Shown here in pieces: positions 22,001 to 33,378 of a stretch of 64,000 nucleotides of DNA (its first letter is position 1; every line of letters begins with the position of its first letter). The notes below the pieces were generated by a model, which was not told where the DNA came from, did no database searches, and saw only the letters and a list, made by a program, of their open reading frames with translations. Position numbers and translations under genes: made by a program. Origin of the DNA: Dendrophyllia cribrosa (lineage: Eukaryota > Cnidaria > Anthozoa > Scleractinia > Dendrophylliidae); NCBI GenBank assembly GCA_024195265.1, contig JAJLRJ010000014.1, positions 14,075,459 through 14,139,458 of the forward strand, in the 5' to 3' direction.

Positions 22001-24779
22001 GTGCGCGGCCAAAACCAGTGTCATATTACACTGTGACGTAAATAGTTGTACAAACGGCTGCGGGAATATAGAAAACAAGAGAGCTGACAAGAGACTTCGC
22101 TAGAGGTGGACCAATATTATGTGGCGAGCGGCCTCAAACATACGAGATATTAGAATTCTTCGATAACAGATGGTGTAACAAAGCTTTATTTTGCTCCAGA
22201 GGAAAATAGGCCGGCGAAATACACGAAATTTGTTCGTCGACATCGGAAAGGGTACGTCAAGCGATGTTGTTTTCAATGAAAGCGCTTATTGTTAAGATTA
22301 ATATTATTTTGCAAAAGAAAATAACATTCCGGCCGGTGAGGCCGTTTAATCAAGCATAATTTTTCCAATCCATATCCTGTTTGGAAGTTCCTTCAAGCCT
22401 CGGCTCGACTGGAGAGCCGTCGAAGTCAGTGAGGCCTACAAAAATATACTGACTCGATCGGCACTGACTGGCGAGTAATATAAATGTTTATACGGTATTC
22501 CGAATTATAAAATTCAAAGTGCAGCGACGCAAGTGTTCACTGGAAGGCGTCTATTCTACAGAACATCTATCAAAAATCTACACGTACAAATGCGTAAGAC
22601 TATTCGAAACAAAATACATCGCTGAATCATTGCGTGTTCGATCAGATCAATTTTTATACAATGAAATATAAATCAGACATAAATGTAAACACGATACTTT
22701 GAACTCACTTACAAGCCGCCAAGTGGTTAAAATTTCCAGAAACGATCAATCGCTGGCAAGACACTGAACTAAGAAGCATAATTATTACGTATATACTTGA
22801 GTTCAAACATTTTGAATAAAAAAATAAAAAATACGCTATCAAGGCACCCGCTAAAAATACACCATTCACATTCAATTCAGCAAGCCGCCTGAAAAACACA
22901 ACCTCGGATATGCATAACATATCAGTATAATTTAGAAACTTTCAACTAGCAATCCGCCAAGACATATCCTTCGCATTGAAAAAAGAACTTTAGTAGACGA
23001 GCGAATTGCCAAGCCGATAAAATAAGTTCATAACCTCCACGCGCGATCAAGACCGGCCGAGTCGCTAATGCGTTAATATCATGATTGTTTGTACTACAAA
23101 TATATCGTTCGCGTTCGATAAACGCTAGTCAACCAGCCACTAAAAAGAAATAACAAAAACGCCTCTGCGTTCAATAAGCTTACAACTCAACTGGCGAACC
23201 ACTGAGACGCTGTGCTACTGAAATGTATACCTTTCACGTTCAATAATCTAAATGATCAAAGTCCGTCTTCTTCATGTTCACTTCCTTCGCTCAAGCGGCA
23301 CAGTCGGATCGTCCCGCTACGGCAAAACTACAGTGGACACGATCATTTCAGTTGATCAAGAGTGATCCGAAACTGATCCTCTTCACCTTCAGAGGACTGT
23401 AAAGAAACAAATTAGGCGCTGTCTGACATTTGTACAGCCAAAAACGTTGGCAAAATGACCATCACGCTAAAGGATTCCAAGGGAATTATAGCGTAAACAA
23501 ACCGATGTGTCATACTATTTACGTAATTTACGTCATCACGCACGCCCACTCGCCCCCAGGCTCTCCAAAAATTGGAGCCACTTTTCAACCGAAGTGACGC
23601 ATCTTCGAGGGGCTAAAAAACCGATTTTCTTTCTTTTCCTCGGGAAATGATTATTGTTTTCGTTCTTTGGACATAATAAACTAATGAAAAACGAAGAAAA
23701 AAAATTCATTTCATAGGCACTTTAACAGAGTTACAACTCTTACTATAGTTCAAACCCCTGAGCGACCAGCTCTTGTAAGCAATTACTTGTCCATTACACA
23801 AAATTACCATATTTTCAGTCAAATGACATATTTGAGACCACCTATAAATAGTTAACTTTATTGTAAAGCACTTTAGAACTTTGGGATAAAGCACGATACA
23901 AATATTTTATTATTATTACCTGTAAGCAACCTTCTTAGCGACCACCTTTTAATAGCCACTTATGTGAAATGTGACTTTGATGTGATGACTTCATTTCAAA
24001 TAAAGACAAATATCTTCTTATGGATAATGTACTCCATATCACAGACACCCCTTTATCAATGACAGTTTACTTTGTTTTAGAAAGAGCCAAACCCTTAAAA
24101 TTCTACCTCTGTCAGTGTTCCTTTGGGTGTCCATATTAAAAAGGTTTGACTATAATATGACTCCTATTAAAGCTTTTCGAGAGTAGGCATTAAGGGACTG
24201 AAAGATAATTTTACATTTACTGATTACTGGCTACTGTCTGTTAATGGAATATATTTTATTTACATAGATTTTCCATGAATTATTTCCATTTAACATTTTT
24301 ATGATATTGGCAAAAACTAAGAAAATGCACCCATTTGTATCTTGTATTGAAGCTTAATTTTAACACGAGGTTTAAGCTTACTTTATTTCATTTTAGAAAG
24401 CATCAGTTTGTAGTCCGAGATGAGTTTTACAGTTGTACAGACATTGCACAGATATATTATATATTTTAAACGAAATGGATTACTGAAATAAAAACCCAAC
24501 TGATTGCTAATCAAATTTCAATATCAACGAGCAAAAGGAAACGAATGTTCTAAGAACTAAGCTATTTTAAACTGACAACGTGGTTTAGGAATCAAGATCA
24601 CATTCGAACACAAATGGCTGAAAATTTTGACCTTTCCTTGGCGATATCAACAAATTTGTGCGCCGAGGAGCATAAGGGATATCTAAATGTTAATTCAAGC
24701 GCATCAAACGCTTTCAGGAGACAAATAAACAACGAAAATATTCGAAAAATAAAGTTACAAGTCACAAAGACCTCACCAT
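19076..24779 (-). CDS. RPS26: 40S ribosomal protein S26 (eS26)
   Basis: Four coding exons on the - strand: 24777-24779 (the ATG alone), 21581-21758, 20747-20877 and 19076-19141. They join in phase to 125 residues. Diagnostic blocks are [20 protein letters not shown] with [11 protein letters not shown] (exon 2) and [20 protein letters not shown] with VRNRS (exon 3). The two Cys pairs (CTNC and CVSC) are the zinc-binding residues of eS26, which sits at the mRNA exit channel of the small subunit. The C-terminal tail is Pro/Gly-rich ([11 protein letters not shown]) and makes the protein about ten residues longer than the human 115. Placing only the start codon in exon 1, directly before GTGAGG, is typical of ribosomal protein genes. 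It is divergent from PHB1. Intron 1 is 3 kb and carries a 1.9 kb TTAA element. Confidence 0.97.
19142..20746. other. RPS26 intron 3, no gene recognised
   Basis: A + strand ORF (19763-20080) has no domain. I looked for intronic snoRNAs, common in ribosomal protein genes, and saw only a weak C/D-like pair near 20070-20117 that lacks a terminal stem. Confidence 0.5.
20878..21580. other. RPS26 intron 2, fragment of 110 bp repeat
   Basis: A single diverged unit of the 110 bp repeat lies at about 21450-21520. Nothing else was recognised. Confidence 0.5.
21844..23725. mobile_element. TTAA-flanked element of 1.88 kb, terminus AGTGCCTATGAAATG
   Basis: TTAA at 21844-21847 and 23722-23725 brackets inverted ends AGTGCCTATGAAATG. 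A second inverted pair inside (AAGTGGCTCCAATTT near 21986 against AATTGGAGCCACTTT near 23570) extends the repeat imperfectly. The interior has no ORF above 75 codons, so it is non-autonomous. It lies wholly in RPS26 intron 1. Confidence 0.8.
23726..24776. other. 5' part of RPS26 intron 1
   Basis: It contains stray units of the CGACCACCTCTCCTAAG motif near 23760 and 23930. The rest is AT-rich with no recognised feature. Confidence 0.5.
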
Positions 24780-24909
24780 TTTGGATCTAAAGAGGGGAAA
24801 AGAGGCCGCTCACATGGAGCCCCTGATACTTGAGTTGGGCCACCCCAAAGAGTGTTCCATACGATCGCGGGCGCACATTTCATCATTCACGTGGTTTTGC
24901 AAAGTCAAG
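24780..24909. promoter_or_regulatory. Bidirectional RPS26/PHB1 promoter with 5' TOP tract
   Basis: Only 130 bases separate the RPS26 ATG (- strand) and the PHB1 ATG (+ strand), so the two genes must share a core promoter and have very short 5' UTRs. On the - strand CCTCTTTTCCCCTCTTT (789-805 of the 24,000s) sits 9 bases before the RPS26 ATG. It matches the 5' terminal oligopyrimidine tract of vertebrate-type ribosomal protein mRNAs, which places them under mTOR/LARP1 translational control. No TATA box is evident. Confidence 0.75.
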
Positions 24910-27900
24910 ATGGCTGCCTCGTTTCTCAATAAGATTGCTGCACTTGGAATTGGCGTCGCTGCACTTGGTGGTGTGGTTAACACTGCTCTTTACAACGGTA
25001 AGATAAACTGCAACTTAATGTTCTTGCAGCTTGGTTGAATTTGGGAAATGACCGCGCAGAATTTTGGAGCCTGGTTGAAGTTTACTCGACAACGTTTAAC
25101 GTTTCGATTCGATTGCATGCACATTATCAATATTTTCACAGTCTCAATGTCTTAGCTTCTTTGGCTGTTAAAAATATTTGTTAACTTCCCAGCTAACAAC
25201 GCTTTAGAGATGCTGTTATATTTTTCTTATGGTTCAAAACAAAATAAGTTTCGTTGTTATTTGCTTTGTACATTGGTCTTATAAATTGTACCAAAAAGCT
25301 ACATTGTATTAAAGCCTATAGTTAAATCACGGAAACGCTTTCCAACTTGCAAAGTGTTTTTTAAGAATATCAAATTTAATTACTTTCAAAAATATATTTG
25401 GCTCTAAAAAATGTATTTGATCAATTTTTATGCAGGTACATGGTAGTGACATTTTTTGAAATTATTGCATAATGCTTGACAACCTCGTTCCCAGGGTCCT
25501 CCCCCCCCCAGAGTGAGAGAGGAGAGACCCTGGTCTGGTCTGGTTACATGTCTTCTAGATTTTAGAAGATTCCAAATACACGATAATGGGGGAGGGGTGG
25601 CTAAGTGTGAAATTTGTCACCACTTTGTCTAGGGGTGTGAGTCAACAACAAAAACACGTGGATTTCAACTTCAGAGAAAACACCGCAGTTTTGCGGTTCA
25701 AAAACAAATGTTGATTGGAAATCTTTCACAGACGCTGAAGAAAATATATAAATCGTCTTCTAGCGAAAATCCAAGTTGTTGCCGGCTGTGCAAATCAGTT
25801 GGGGATGTAACATGCTGGAAGAATCTGTTCGAAAAAGAAAATCGCAGGCTTTAGACATTAAATCATGGCTTAAGGAATTTAATGATCCTAGCACTTTCAA
25901 AGCGATAACAAACTTTAGTTGATAAGTATTTATCTTGCAACAAAAGTTAGCCATGAAAGAAACCGCAATGTACATGTATGCCAATAAAGCTAGCACCGAA
26001 CAATAGCATGAAGAAATAAAATAATATTCTGACAGCTCTGGACAGCATGAAATCCTCCTATCAATTTTAGAGATAATCCACTGAGATCAAAAGGTCAATA
26101 TCATTGAAGAGAACAAATTCATAACTGTGATCTAAAGGTGCAATTCTCTCTGAAGTCTTTCTGGGAAAGCTTTATGCTTTTGGCTTTTAAAATAGATTTT
26201 TGCGACAAGTGAAAATCGACGTTTAGCCCGTCTATTTTTGTACTACTACATTTGTACATGTATACACTATATCATATTTTGCACCTCGCAAAAGTTCCAA
26301 ATTTCCATCACTAAAATTAAGCTCTGTATCACCCGTGTTCTGTTTTCTTTTGACGCGAAGTGTCGTCGCTTTTACGTTTCCCTCACGGGTCCTTCTGATC
26401 TGATCTTTCACAAGTGCATTCTTGGGAGCAACCACAATTACAACCGGGTGACTTGAAGGAGCTGTTTGTTCAGAAATGATTTTGTTGTAAAATAACGACG
26501 GAAGGAGATGGAAAAATTTAATCATTGATTTTTTGTATAAACAATTTATTCAGCGAAAAGTTGGGTAATACGGCTGGGTATTTTTACTCATCAGTTTTTA
26601 TTTTTTCTCACCTAAGGACTTGAAAAAATAAAAGGTGACTTGTAAAAGTACTCAGCCGTATTACACAACTTCACGCTGAATAATGTCTATTTATTGCATA
26701 TCAGCAGTTTTATACATGTATAAGTAAACCTTGTAGGATCTTTCTGCAGGTACATGTAACAGAACAACTTGTATTTTTTTTGTTTATGAGGTATTGTATT
26801 TTAGTATTGTTTTGTGGAGTTATATTTCTCTCTGTTGTTTGTTTCTTTTGTTTTGTATGTCATTCATGTTCTGTTACCTACAAAAGGAACTACATGTACC
26901 TAATGTTAATTCAAGTAACTGTCACTTTGATTTCACCTCTTAAAGCAGGCAATTGGGAATTTAAATTCAATTCTGACCGACTGATGTGTAATGAAAATTT
27001 TTACAGAATGTCTTTCTCAAAGAAATCTCTTCGTACATTTATGTTTTCTCATTTGCAGTTGAAGGAGGCCACCGTGCTGTAATATTTGATAGATTTCAAG
27101 GTGTTAAACCCGATGTCACTGGTGAAGGGACACATTTTCTCATCCCATGGGTTCAAAGACCAATTATATTTGACATTCGTAGCAGACCAAGAAATGTGCC
27201 TGTTATAACAGGAAGTAAAGGTCAGTAGAATACTTCATCTCAAATGCACAAGCAGGGAGAATTTTATTTTTATTGCTACTACTGCCAAACACAAATGATA
27301 ACTAAAAAATAATACATTATTTTATAAAGGTACAGTGTATATGTTGTGGGTCAATATCTTCCCTGGTTCAAAATTGTTTTCCTTTGTTTAAAACTCATTA
27401 TCATACATTATCATGCATTTTCATACCCAAAAACAAAGGAAAAGAAAATTTTGAACCAAGGAACATTTTGACCCACAACATATACATTGCAGTTCAAATT
27501 TAATTGCAGGCTAAATAACCATTTTTAGAACAAAAAAGCAAACTTTAGGAAGGACATACATTGTAACTTCCCGAGACCTGCAAAATTTGAGAGTTCCTTG
27601 TCCAAAGGGAAAGCTGGAGGAATCAAAATTTTTTCAAAGCTCTATGTCTATCTGAGTAACAATATTCACAAGAATCACCTTTTAATTTTGTCTTGCAGAT
27701 CTACAGAATGTCAATATTACCTTGAGAATCTTGTTCAGACCACAGCCCCAGGTCTTGCCAAATATGTACATGAACCTTGGAGAGGATTATGATGAGAGAG
27801 TTCTTCCATCGATCACAACTGAAGTCCTCAAGGCTGTTGTGGTAAGTCACCATGACGTGTTGTAATGGTTAACAAATACATCACAATGAGAGACCCCAGC

Positions 27901-30900
27901 CCTAAGATGGAAAACCACCCCAAATGCTGGCACTACCCGCAACCCAGCCATGAGCCCCTGTCGCATCCCAGACAATGTCACATGAAAACTACATGTATGC
28001 TGAATGTAATACATAATGCTACGAACAGAGACAAAATGAGAAGGGTTTGTATGAAGTCATCAGAGCATAAACATGCTAATATCTCACCCCCAAATTACAT
28101 TGAGATGTCGATTTTTGGTAAGCGGCATTTTTTCATCATGCTCTTTCAGAATACCTAATCAAATCCCATAATTTCACAAATTTGGTGTTTGTGACGTCAT
28201 CACTTTAATACTGTTTTGGTTTCCACTAGATCATATATGTGTAACTTTCTTGCAATTTATGTTCTGCTTCTGCTTCTGTTGCTAGTGGGAACCAGCCCTT
28301 ACTGTGCTTTCAAAATGATTTGGTGTAAAAACTGATTTTTTTTGCTCAACAGGCCCAGTTTGATGCTGGAGAACTCATCACACAGAGAGAAGTGGTAGGT
28401 GTCCATGTGACCGTATACAGCGTGTGATGAGAAGAAATATTTGAAAAAGAAGAAAAGTATGGGAGTAATCGATATTGTGCTGTAAAAAAGAATTTTTGAT
28501 TGTACTTGAAAACTGTCTTATTCTTGGTTTTCACATGACGTCATAAAAATTAAAAAATCTAAGGTATACATCCTACAAAGCTGTTTCCAACATGGTATGT
28601 GGATACAAGTATTATTAATCTTTCACAAAAAGTTTCAGGTTTTAACGATGTTTTGCTTCCGATTTACAAAGGTTTTAAATGTGTCACGCAATTCATCATG
28701 CTGTTTCAGATAAGCCGTGCTAATAAGCCGAGTTAATGGAACTTATAGCAAATACAATATTTTTTATTTGATTTTTGGTGTATTATAAATTTAGACTTTG
28801 AATTTTTGGTCGCCATCTTTGTGCCCCTGAGTGGGGCACAAAGATGGTCGCTCCATACATTTCTTACTAAAAATGTCTAATACTCATTCGCCTATAACTC
28901 TTGAACAAAATGCTCTTACACTTCAAAATTTGTCCCAGATGTGTAGTTTTAAACTCGCTACAATTCCATAAACATTTTGGATTCGAAATCTATTGTTTAA
29001 TGCTTCTGAATTTTGATATGACGTAAGTGAAAACCAAGAATAATTTTTCTTCAAACTTTGTCTACAGGTAGTGGTACTATAAAATTAGAAAGATTTGTTA
29101 TAAAGTGTCTGACTAGAATTAAGGAAACCGATGGTGTTGCTATGGTAACTGCTGTTGCTTGAAAACCAGTGTAAAATAAAACTTTCATCGCGGTGAAGTA
29201 TTAAAGCAATCAAAGCACATCTTCCCTGCAAAATTTTGATTTCAAAACATACACTCCAAGGCAAAATAATAACTGTTGCGAGCCTCCTTAACAATAAATA
29301 CAGCTGCACATGACTGCGCTGAATAACACTGAATGGTCAGCTGTGCAAAATGCATGTGGCTGCGTGGGAACTGGTGCTGACTGTGATGGGTTACTTAAAA
29401 TGGCCGGCATTTACTGTATGGGGTTTTCCTGTACCATAAATAAACCTGTTGGTTAAGCACCATGTTGCGTGGTCAAGGAAAGTCTTGGTTCTTTGGGGCA
29501 GCCACTACAATATTGTGTCTAATTTCATTGGTAAAATTTTGGCTAAAACAGGATTTTACAAACTGACCCATTCACTTTCACACATGTACTACAACAATAT
29601 CTCCTGTATTCAAAGGCATTTTGGTCTTGTCCTGGTTACATACATGTACTACAGTACTGTAAAAGTGATACCCTTCCACTCCCAGAGTCACTTATGGAGA
29701 CATGGAATGTAGATGTCTACTTTTGAGTCTGTCAGCGAAATCCTATAGTGTGACCATTCAAATGAAACCTCTTTGGCAGTACATTTACATGGTACAATTT
29801 GTTTTTCAATATTTGTTAAAAGGTTAATTACGATTTCACTTCACTAACATGTAACACTGTTACCATAATGCAAGATTATATGTTGATCATTTTCAGGAAT
29901 GAAATGGTTTAACAATACTTTCAAATTTGTAGGTTTCTCAAAAAGTTCAAGAAGCCTTGACAGAGCGAGCTGCAAGTTTTGGACTTATTTTAGATGACAT
30001 ATCCTTGGTGAGGATACAGTGACCATTTTTTCTTCACAAAGAATAGCCCCCCATTTTAAGGGAAACCTCCCATTTTTCCTACTGGTATTTTTTATTTATT
30101 TTTTTATTAAGTGTTTAAAATTATGTTTCGGTTACCTGAAATAGAGTGTTTTCAGGGTTCCTTCTGTGTGTACCGGAACACAGATGACGTAAAACAAAAG
30201 GAACAAAGAATGACAATAATACAAATGCAAAACAAGACCAAAATAATATACAATGCCTCACAAACAATAGAAGACAATGAGTACTAGTACATGCATAAAG
30301 ACCCATTTTCAGGCCATGGTGTGTTAAAAAAAAAAAAACAATCAGGAAAAGCTGTCTTTGCAAATCTAAAACTTCAAAATATTCTGGGAAGAATGCTCCT
30401 GGAGCCCACTGGTGAAAAGCCCCTCAGGCACTTTAAAAATGCTGATCTACCAACATGTAGAAAGCGACAACAACAACAAGAAACTTGTCTGCTCCATTGT
30501 ATTAAAATTAAAGTATCTTTAATTGTAAGTAAGAGCTATCATCTTGTGCCAACACATATACTTTGTAGAACTTCCTATATTTTACTATTTCCCCAATTTT
30601 TTTGTTCAAAATGTTCCTATTTTCTTGACCCTCCAATGTGCTTGACACCATGTAACTATTATTTTTATAAAAATGTAGACTGGATCTATGTGACTTTCAA
30701 TGATGACTCCACCAACATACATGTACACATCTTCTGAAAGCTTGATAATGTAGAATCGTTCTATATCATTGTAAATTTCAAAGAAGGAAACCTCTAAGAA
30801 ATATAAAAGAAATGAGCCAGATTCACAAAGATACACGGCGATTCTGTACAGGTTGTTGGGGTTTTCTTGCAATGTGAGCGCATAAAATCATGAATACTAA

Positions 30901-33378
30901 AGATTGTCAAACTACCTATCCGGATACCTTTAAGGTTCACTCGGTCTAACTTTTTTGCTTAAAGTGCCCATAACCTAAAACATTTTATTATCGTATCTAC
31001 ATCTACACTTCACGTAATGAACATCTGCGAAAAAATTGTTTGATTTCAGCAAAACGTGAATTTTTTATGATTTTTTAAAGTCTTCGAAATTTGCCACCAT
31101 TTTGGTCCACCATTCGCATTAGTTTCCTCTTGGTCCCTCTCGGTTAACAAAGGATCTGTGACGTAGATTAAGGAACACATAACTTCAAACAAAGGAACTG
31201 TGACGTACATTAAGGAACATGTGAGCCCATTGGCCTTCTTAACAGCGGGACGGGTATACCACAAAAAAATAGGATTTTGAAGATTTGAAATATTCATAAA
31301 AAATTCACGTTTTGCTGAAATCAAAAATTTTTTTTGCAGATGTTCATTACGTGACGTGTAGATTTAGATACGAAAATAAAAAATTTTAGGTTATGGGCAC
31401 TTTAATTTGTCACCTCTCCTTCATTTCAGACACATTTAACTTTTGGTAAAGAATTCACAGAGGCTGTTGAATTGAAACAAGTCGGTAAGTGATCAGTTAT
31501 TCTTAAGTCTACTCTAAGGGCTGATTATATGGCAACGTTCAGCCTGGGTGGAACATTTCCGCCCCATTGGGGAGCTGAAATCTTGTAATGACAAATTCCA
31601 GCTGGTCTTTATCCCACTGAAACTTTTTCTCCTTTGCGGTGGCCATGCGTCTTGTTTCATTGAAAACACAACTGCAGTGCATGCTCATGTTCACTTTTCA
31701 ACTATTAGATTAGAAAATTAGATTGTGTTTACTCGTTTTTTTGTTTTTTTCTCAGCCCATTTCACTCGTCTGAAAATTCCAGCCCTAGTTAGCTTAAACG
31801 CTTTGTGTAATCGCGAATGTCTTTTTGAGAAAATTTGTTCAGGAAGCCGGGCTGAAATCTCAGAATTTGATTTCTTCAGTAGCTGTAGTGCTCTGGTGCA
31901 TTTATACACTTCATTTGTCATTCTAGTGCAGTACTGTTTTGCAAACTAAAACATTATTCAATGTGTCATGTGCATGGGACAAAGAAGAAATTTGAGTCCC
32001 TGACGACGGTGGCTTGATGGCTATATTAGTCACATACTTTATGTGTCATAGATATTGTATTGTGCAGATTGACAATGTAGAAATATTATTTCCCTGTCAA
32101 TTAATATGTATTTCTGTTATCCTTTTCCCTGTAGCTCAGCAAGAGGCTGAACGTGCCAGATTTCTTGTGGAGAGAGTAAGTAAATAAATACATGCATGCA
32201 GGCAAGGCAATTTTGCAGATGTGTACATGTTTTGAGCATTAATTTGCATGTTTTGCTCACTTGTCTATCTCTTAGATAAAAGAGAGACCACTCCTTGCCT
32301 TGTTAATACATACCATTTCAACATTTTCACTGCAAGGCTTGGGGGTAAATCTTTTGTTTTCATATAAAATGGTGGAGCGTGATTAAGGTGCATGGTACCA
32401 TACAAAAATACTGCTGAAGAGATTTCATTTGAATGGTCACACCACAGGATTTCATCAACAGATTTAAAGGTTAGAACTGCACTACCTGTCTCCATTGTTG
32501 ACTCTGGGTGTGAAAGGGTTAGGTTATATAGGTTTGTTGTACATTGTCAAATTTTGACAATGTACAACAAACCTATATAACCTAACCCTTTCACACCCAG
32601 AGTCAACAATGGAGACAGGTAGTGCAGTTCTAACTTTTAAATCTGTTGATGAAATCCTGTGGTGTGACCATTCAAATGAAATTTCTTCAGCAGTATTTTT
32701 GTATGGTACCATGCACCTTAATCACGCTCCACCATTTTATATGAAAACAAAAGATTTACCCCCAAGCCTCGCAGTGAAAATGTTGAAAACGAGGTTAAGC
32801 GGGGGAAGACAAAGTATTTTATTCTCTGGGGAGTCAACATACCCCGTTTTGCAGATACGTCAGCGATATTGATTTTGCCCCCAGGGCATCCCCATAATGA
32901 ACATTGAAAACAAAGCAATATATTAATTTAAATGGTCATTATGGGATGCCCTGGAGACAAAATCAATATGGCTGCCGTATCTGCAAAATGGGGTATGGCC
33001 ACCGCGTAATTAAGGCCTATTTGTATTTCAATATTTTACAAAGTGAAATTTGGGATTTTTATAAATTTTGATTTTTGGCACTCTTGAGACTTAAATAGGG
33101 AATTAATCCCCACCCCCAACCCTCCCTAATACTCATTGCCGCTGTTTACTAATTTGCAGGCTGAACAGCATAAGCAAGCCGCTATCATCACAGCTGAAGG
33201 AGATGCTAAGGGAGCAGAAATGTTGGCCGAGGCTTTTAAACAAGCAGGCGAGGGTCTGATAGAGCTCAGAAAGATTGAAGCCGCAGAAGACATCGCAGAC
33301 AAAATGTCTCACTCACGAAATGTTGCGTACCTACCGCACGGACAGAATATGCTGCTGAACTTACCAGTTGGGCGTTAA
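24910..33378 (+). CDS. PHB1: Prohibitin 1
   Basis: Eight exons: 24910-24997, 27059-27220, 27699-27841, 28353-28394, 29933-30007, 31430-31484, 32135-32175, 33160-33378. They join in phase to 274 residues (human 272). The N-terminus ([18 protein letters not shown]) is the membrane anchor. The SPFH/band-7 domain follows, with [41 protein letters not shown] and [12 protein letters not shown]. The coiled-coil part has [24 protein letters not shown] and [14 protein letters not shown], and the C-terminus reads [14 protein letters not shown] to LLNLPVGR. Prohibitin 1 forms ring complexes with prohibitin 2 in the mitochondrial inner membrane that hold m-AAA protease and cristae proteins; PHB2 is not in this window. 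The start at 24910 has a good Kozak context (AAGATGG). An in-frame upstream ATG at 24814 lies in the promoter and is less likely. Confidence 0.97.
24998..27058. other. PHB1 intron 1
   Basis: It holds a foldback at 26546-26683. ORFs at 25760-25996 and 26232-26525 (- strand) and 26780-27082 (+ strand, running into exon 2) carry no recognised domain beyond the exon itself. Confidence 0.5.
26546..26683. repeat. Foldback element, terminus TTATTCAGCG
   Basis: TTATTCAGCGAAAAGTTGGG at the left is mirrored imperfectly by the right end at 26683, with GTAATACGGCTGAGTA-like subterminal arms. The hairpin is about 138 bp with no coding potential. Confidence 0.75.
27336..27486. repeat. Foldback element in PHB1 intron 2
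   Basis: TGTATATGTTGTGGGTCAA at the left pairs with TTGACCCACAACATATACA at the right; further in, CTTGGTTCAAAATT-type arms continue the pairing. The length is about 150 bp. Confidence 0.8.
27842..28352. other. PHB1 intron 3, nothing recognised
   Basis: An open + frame at 27865-28158 shows no domain. GCTAGTGGGAACCAGCCC near 28281 resembles the terminus of the 15662-16757 element and may be a relic. Confidence 0.45.
28521..29040. mobile_element. TA-flanked MITE, terminus TTCTTGGTTTTCAC, copy A
   Basis: The inverted ends TTCTTGGTTTTCAC and GTGAAAACCAAGAA are flanked by TA on both sides. An inner palindrome (GCCATCTTTGTGCCC against GGGCACAAAGATGG near 28840) marks the centre. Copy B at 45842-46431 matches over most of its length. 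It lies in PHB1 intron 4 and is non-coding. Confidence 0.85.
29041..29932. other. Rest of PHB1 intron 4
   Basis: It contains one inverted unit of the 110 bp repeat (about 29690-29790). Nothing else was recognised. Confidence 0.5.
30150..30303. repeat. Dispersed repeat, relative of 17190-17345
   Basis: Both copies share GGTTCCTTCTG, a GTAAAACAAAAGGAACAAA block, and CTCACAAACAATAGAAGACA followed by an inverted-end-like GTACATGCAGAAAGACC. The copies are about 150 bp. Confidence 0.7.
30304..30958. other. Middle of PHB1 intron 5
   Basis: Overlapping ORFs on both strands (30291-30737, 30606-30872) have no recognisable domain and poor start contexts. I read this as plain intron. Confidence 0.45.
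30959..31405. mobile_element. TTAA-flanked foldback element, terminus AGTGCCCATAACC
   Basis: TTAA at 30959-30962 and 31402-31405 brackets arms of about 115 bp starting AGTGCCCATAACCTAAAA and continuing through CACGTAATGAACATCTGC and CAGCAAAACGTGAATTTTTT. It ends only 24 bases before PHB1 exon 6 (starts 31430), so its edge abuts the polypyrimidine tract and may have displaced the branch point. Confidence 0.9.
31515..31870. repeat. Diverged relative of the 9553-11065 element
   Basis: GGGCTGATTATATGGCAACG at the left and CCGGGCTGAAATCTCAG at the right echo the termini and interior of the 9553-11065 element, but are degenerate. It lies in PHB1 intron 6. Confidence 0.45.
32317..32787. repeat. Near-perfect 471 bp palindrome
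   Basis: The two halves are symmetric about position 32552 with essentially no loop (ACATTGTCAAATTTTGACAA at the centre). I counted only a few mismatches over about 235 bp per arm. Each arm contains one unit of the 110 bp repeat. The same short ORFs therefore appear on both strands (32392-32580 against 32524-32712) and are not genes. It lies in PHB1 intron 7. Confidence 0.93.
32839..32998. repeat. Foldback beside the palindrome
   Basis: ATACCCCGTTTTGCAGATAC at the left pairs with GTATCTGCAAAATGGGGTAT at the right, and GGGCATCCCCATAATGA with TCATTATGGGATGCCC further in. The loop is about 20 bp. Confidence 0.8.

Noticed and set aside
24781..24909. N-terminal extension of PHB1 from an upstream start
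   Set aside because: The added residues do not resemble prohibitin and overlap the RPS26 promoter and 5' UTR; the ATG at 24910 matches family length.
32392..32872. Similar ORFs on both strands suggesting a duplicated small protein
   Set aside because: They are mirror images created by the 471 bp palindrome.
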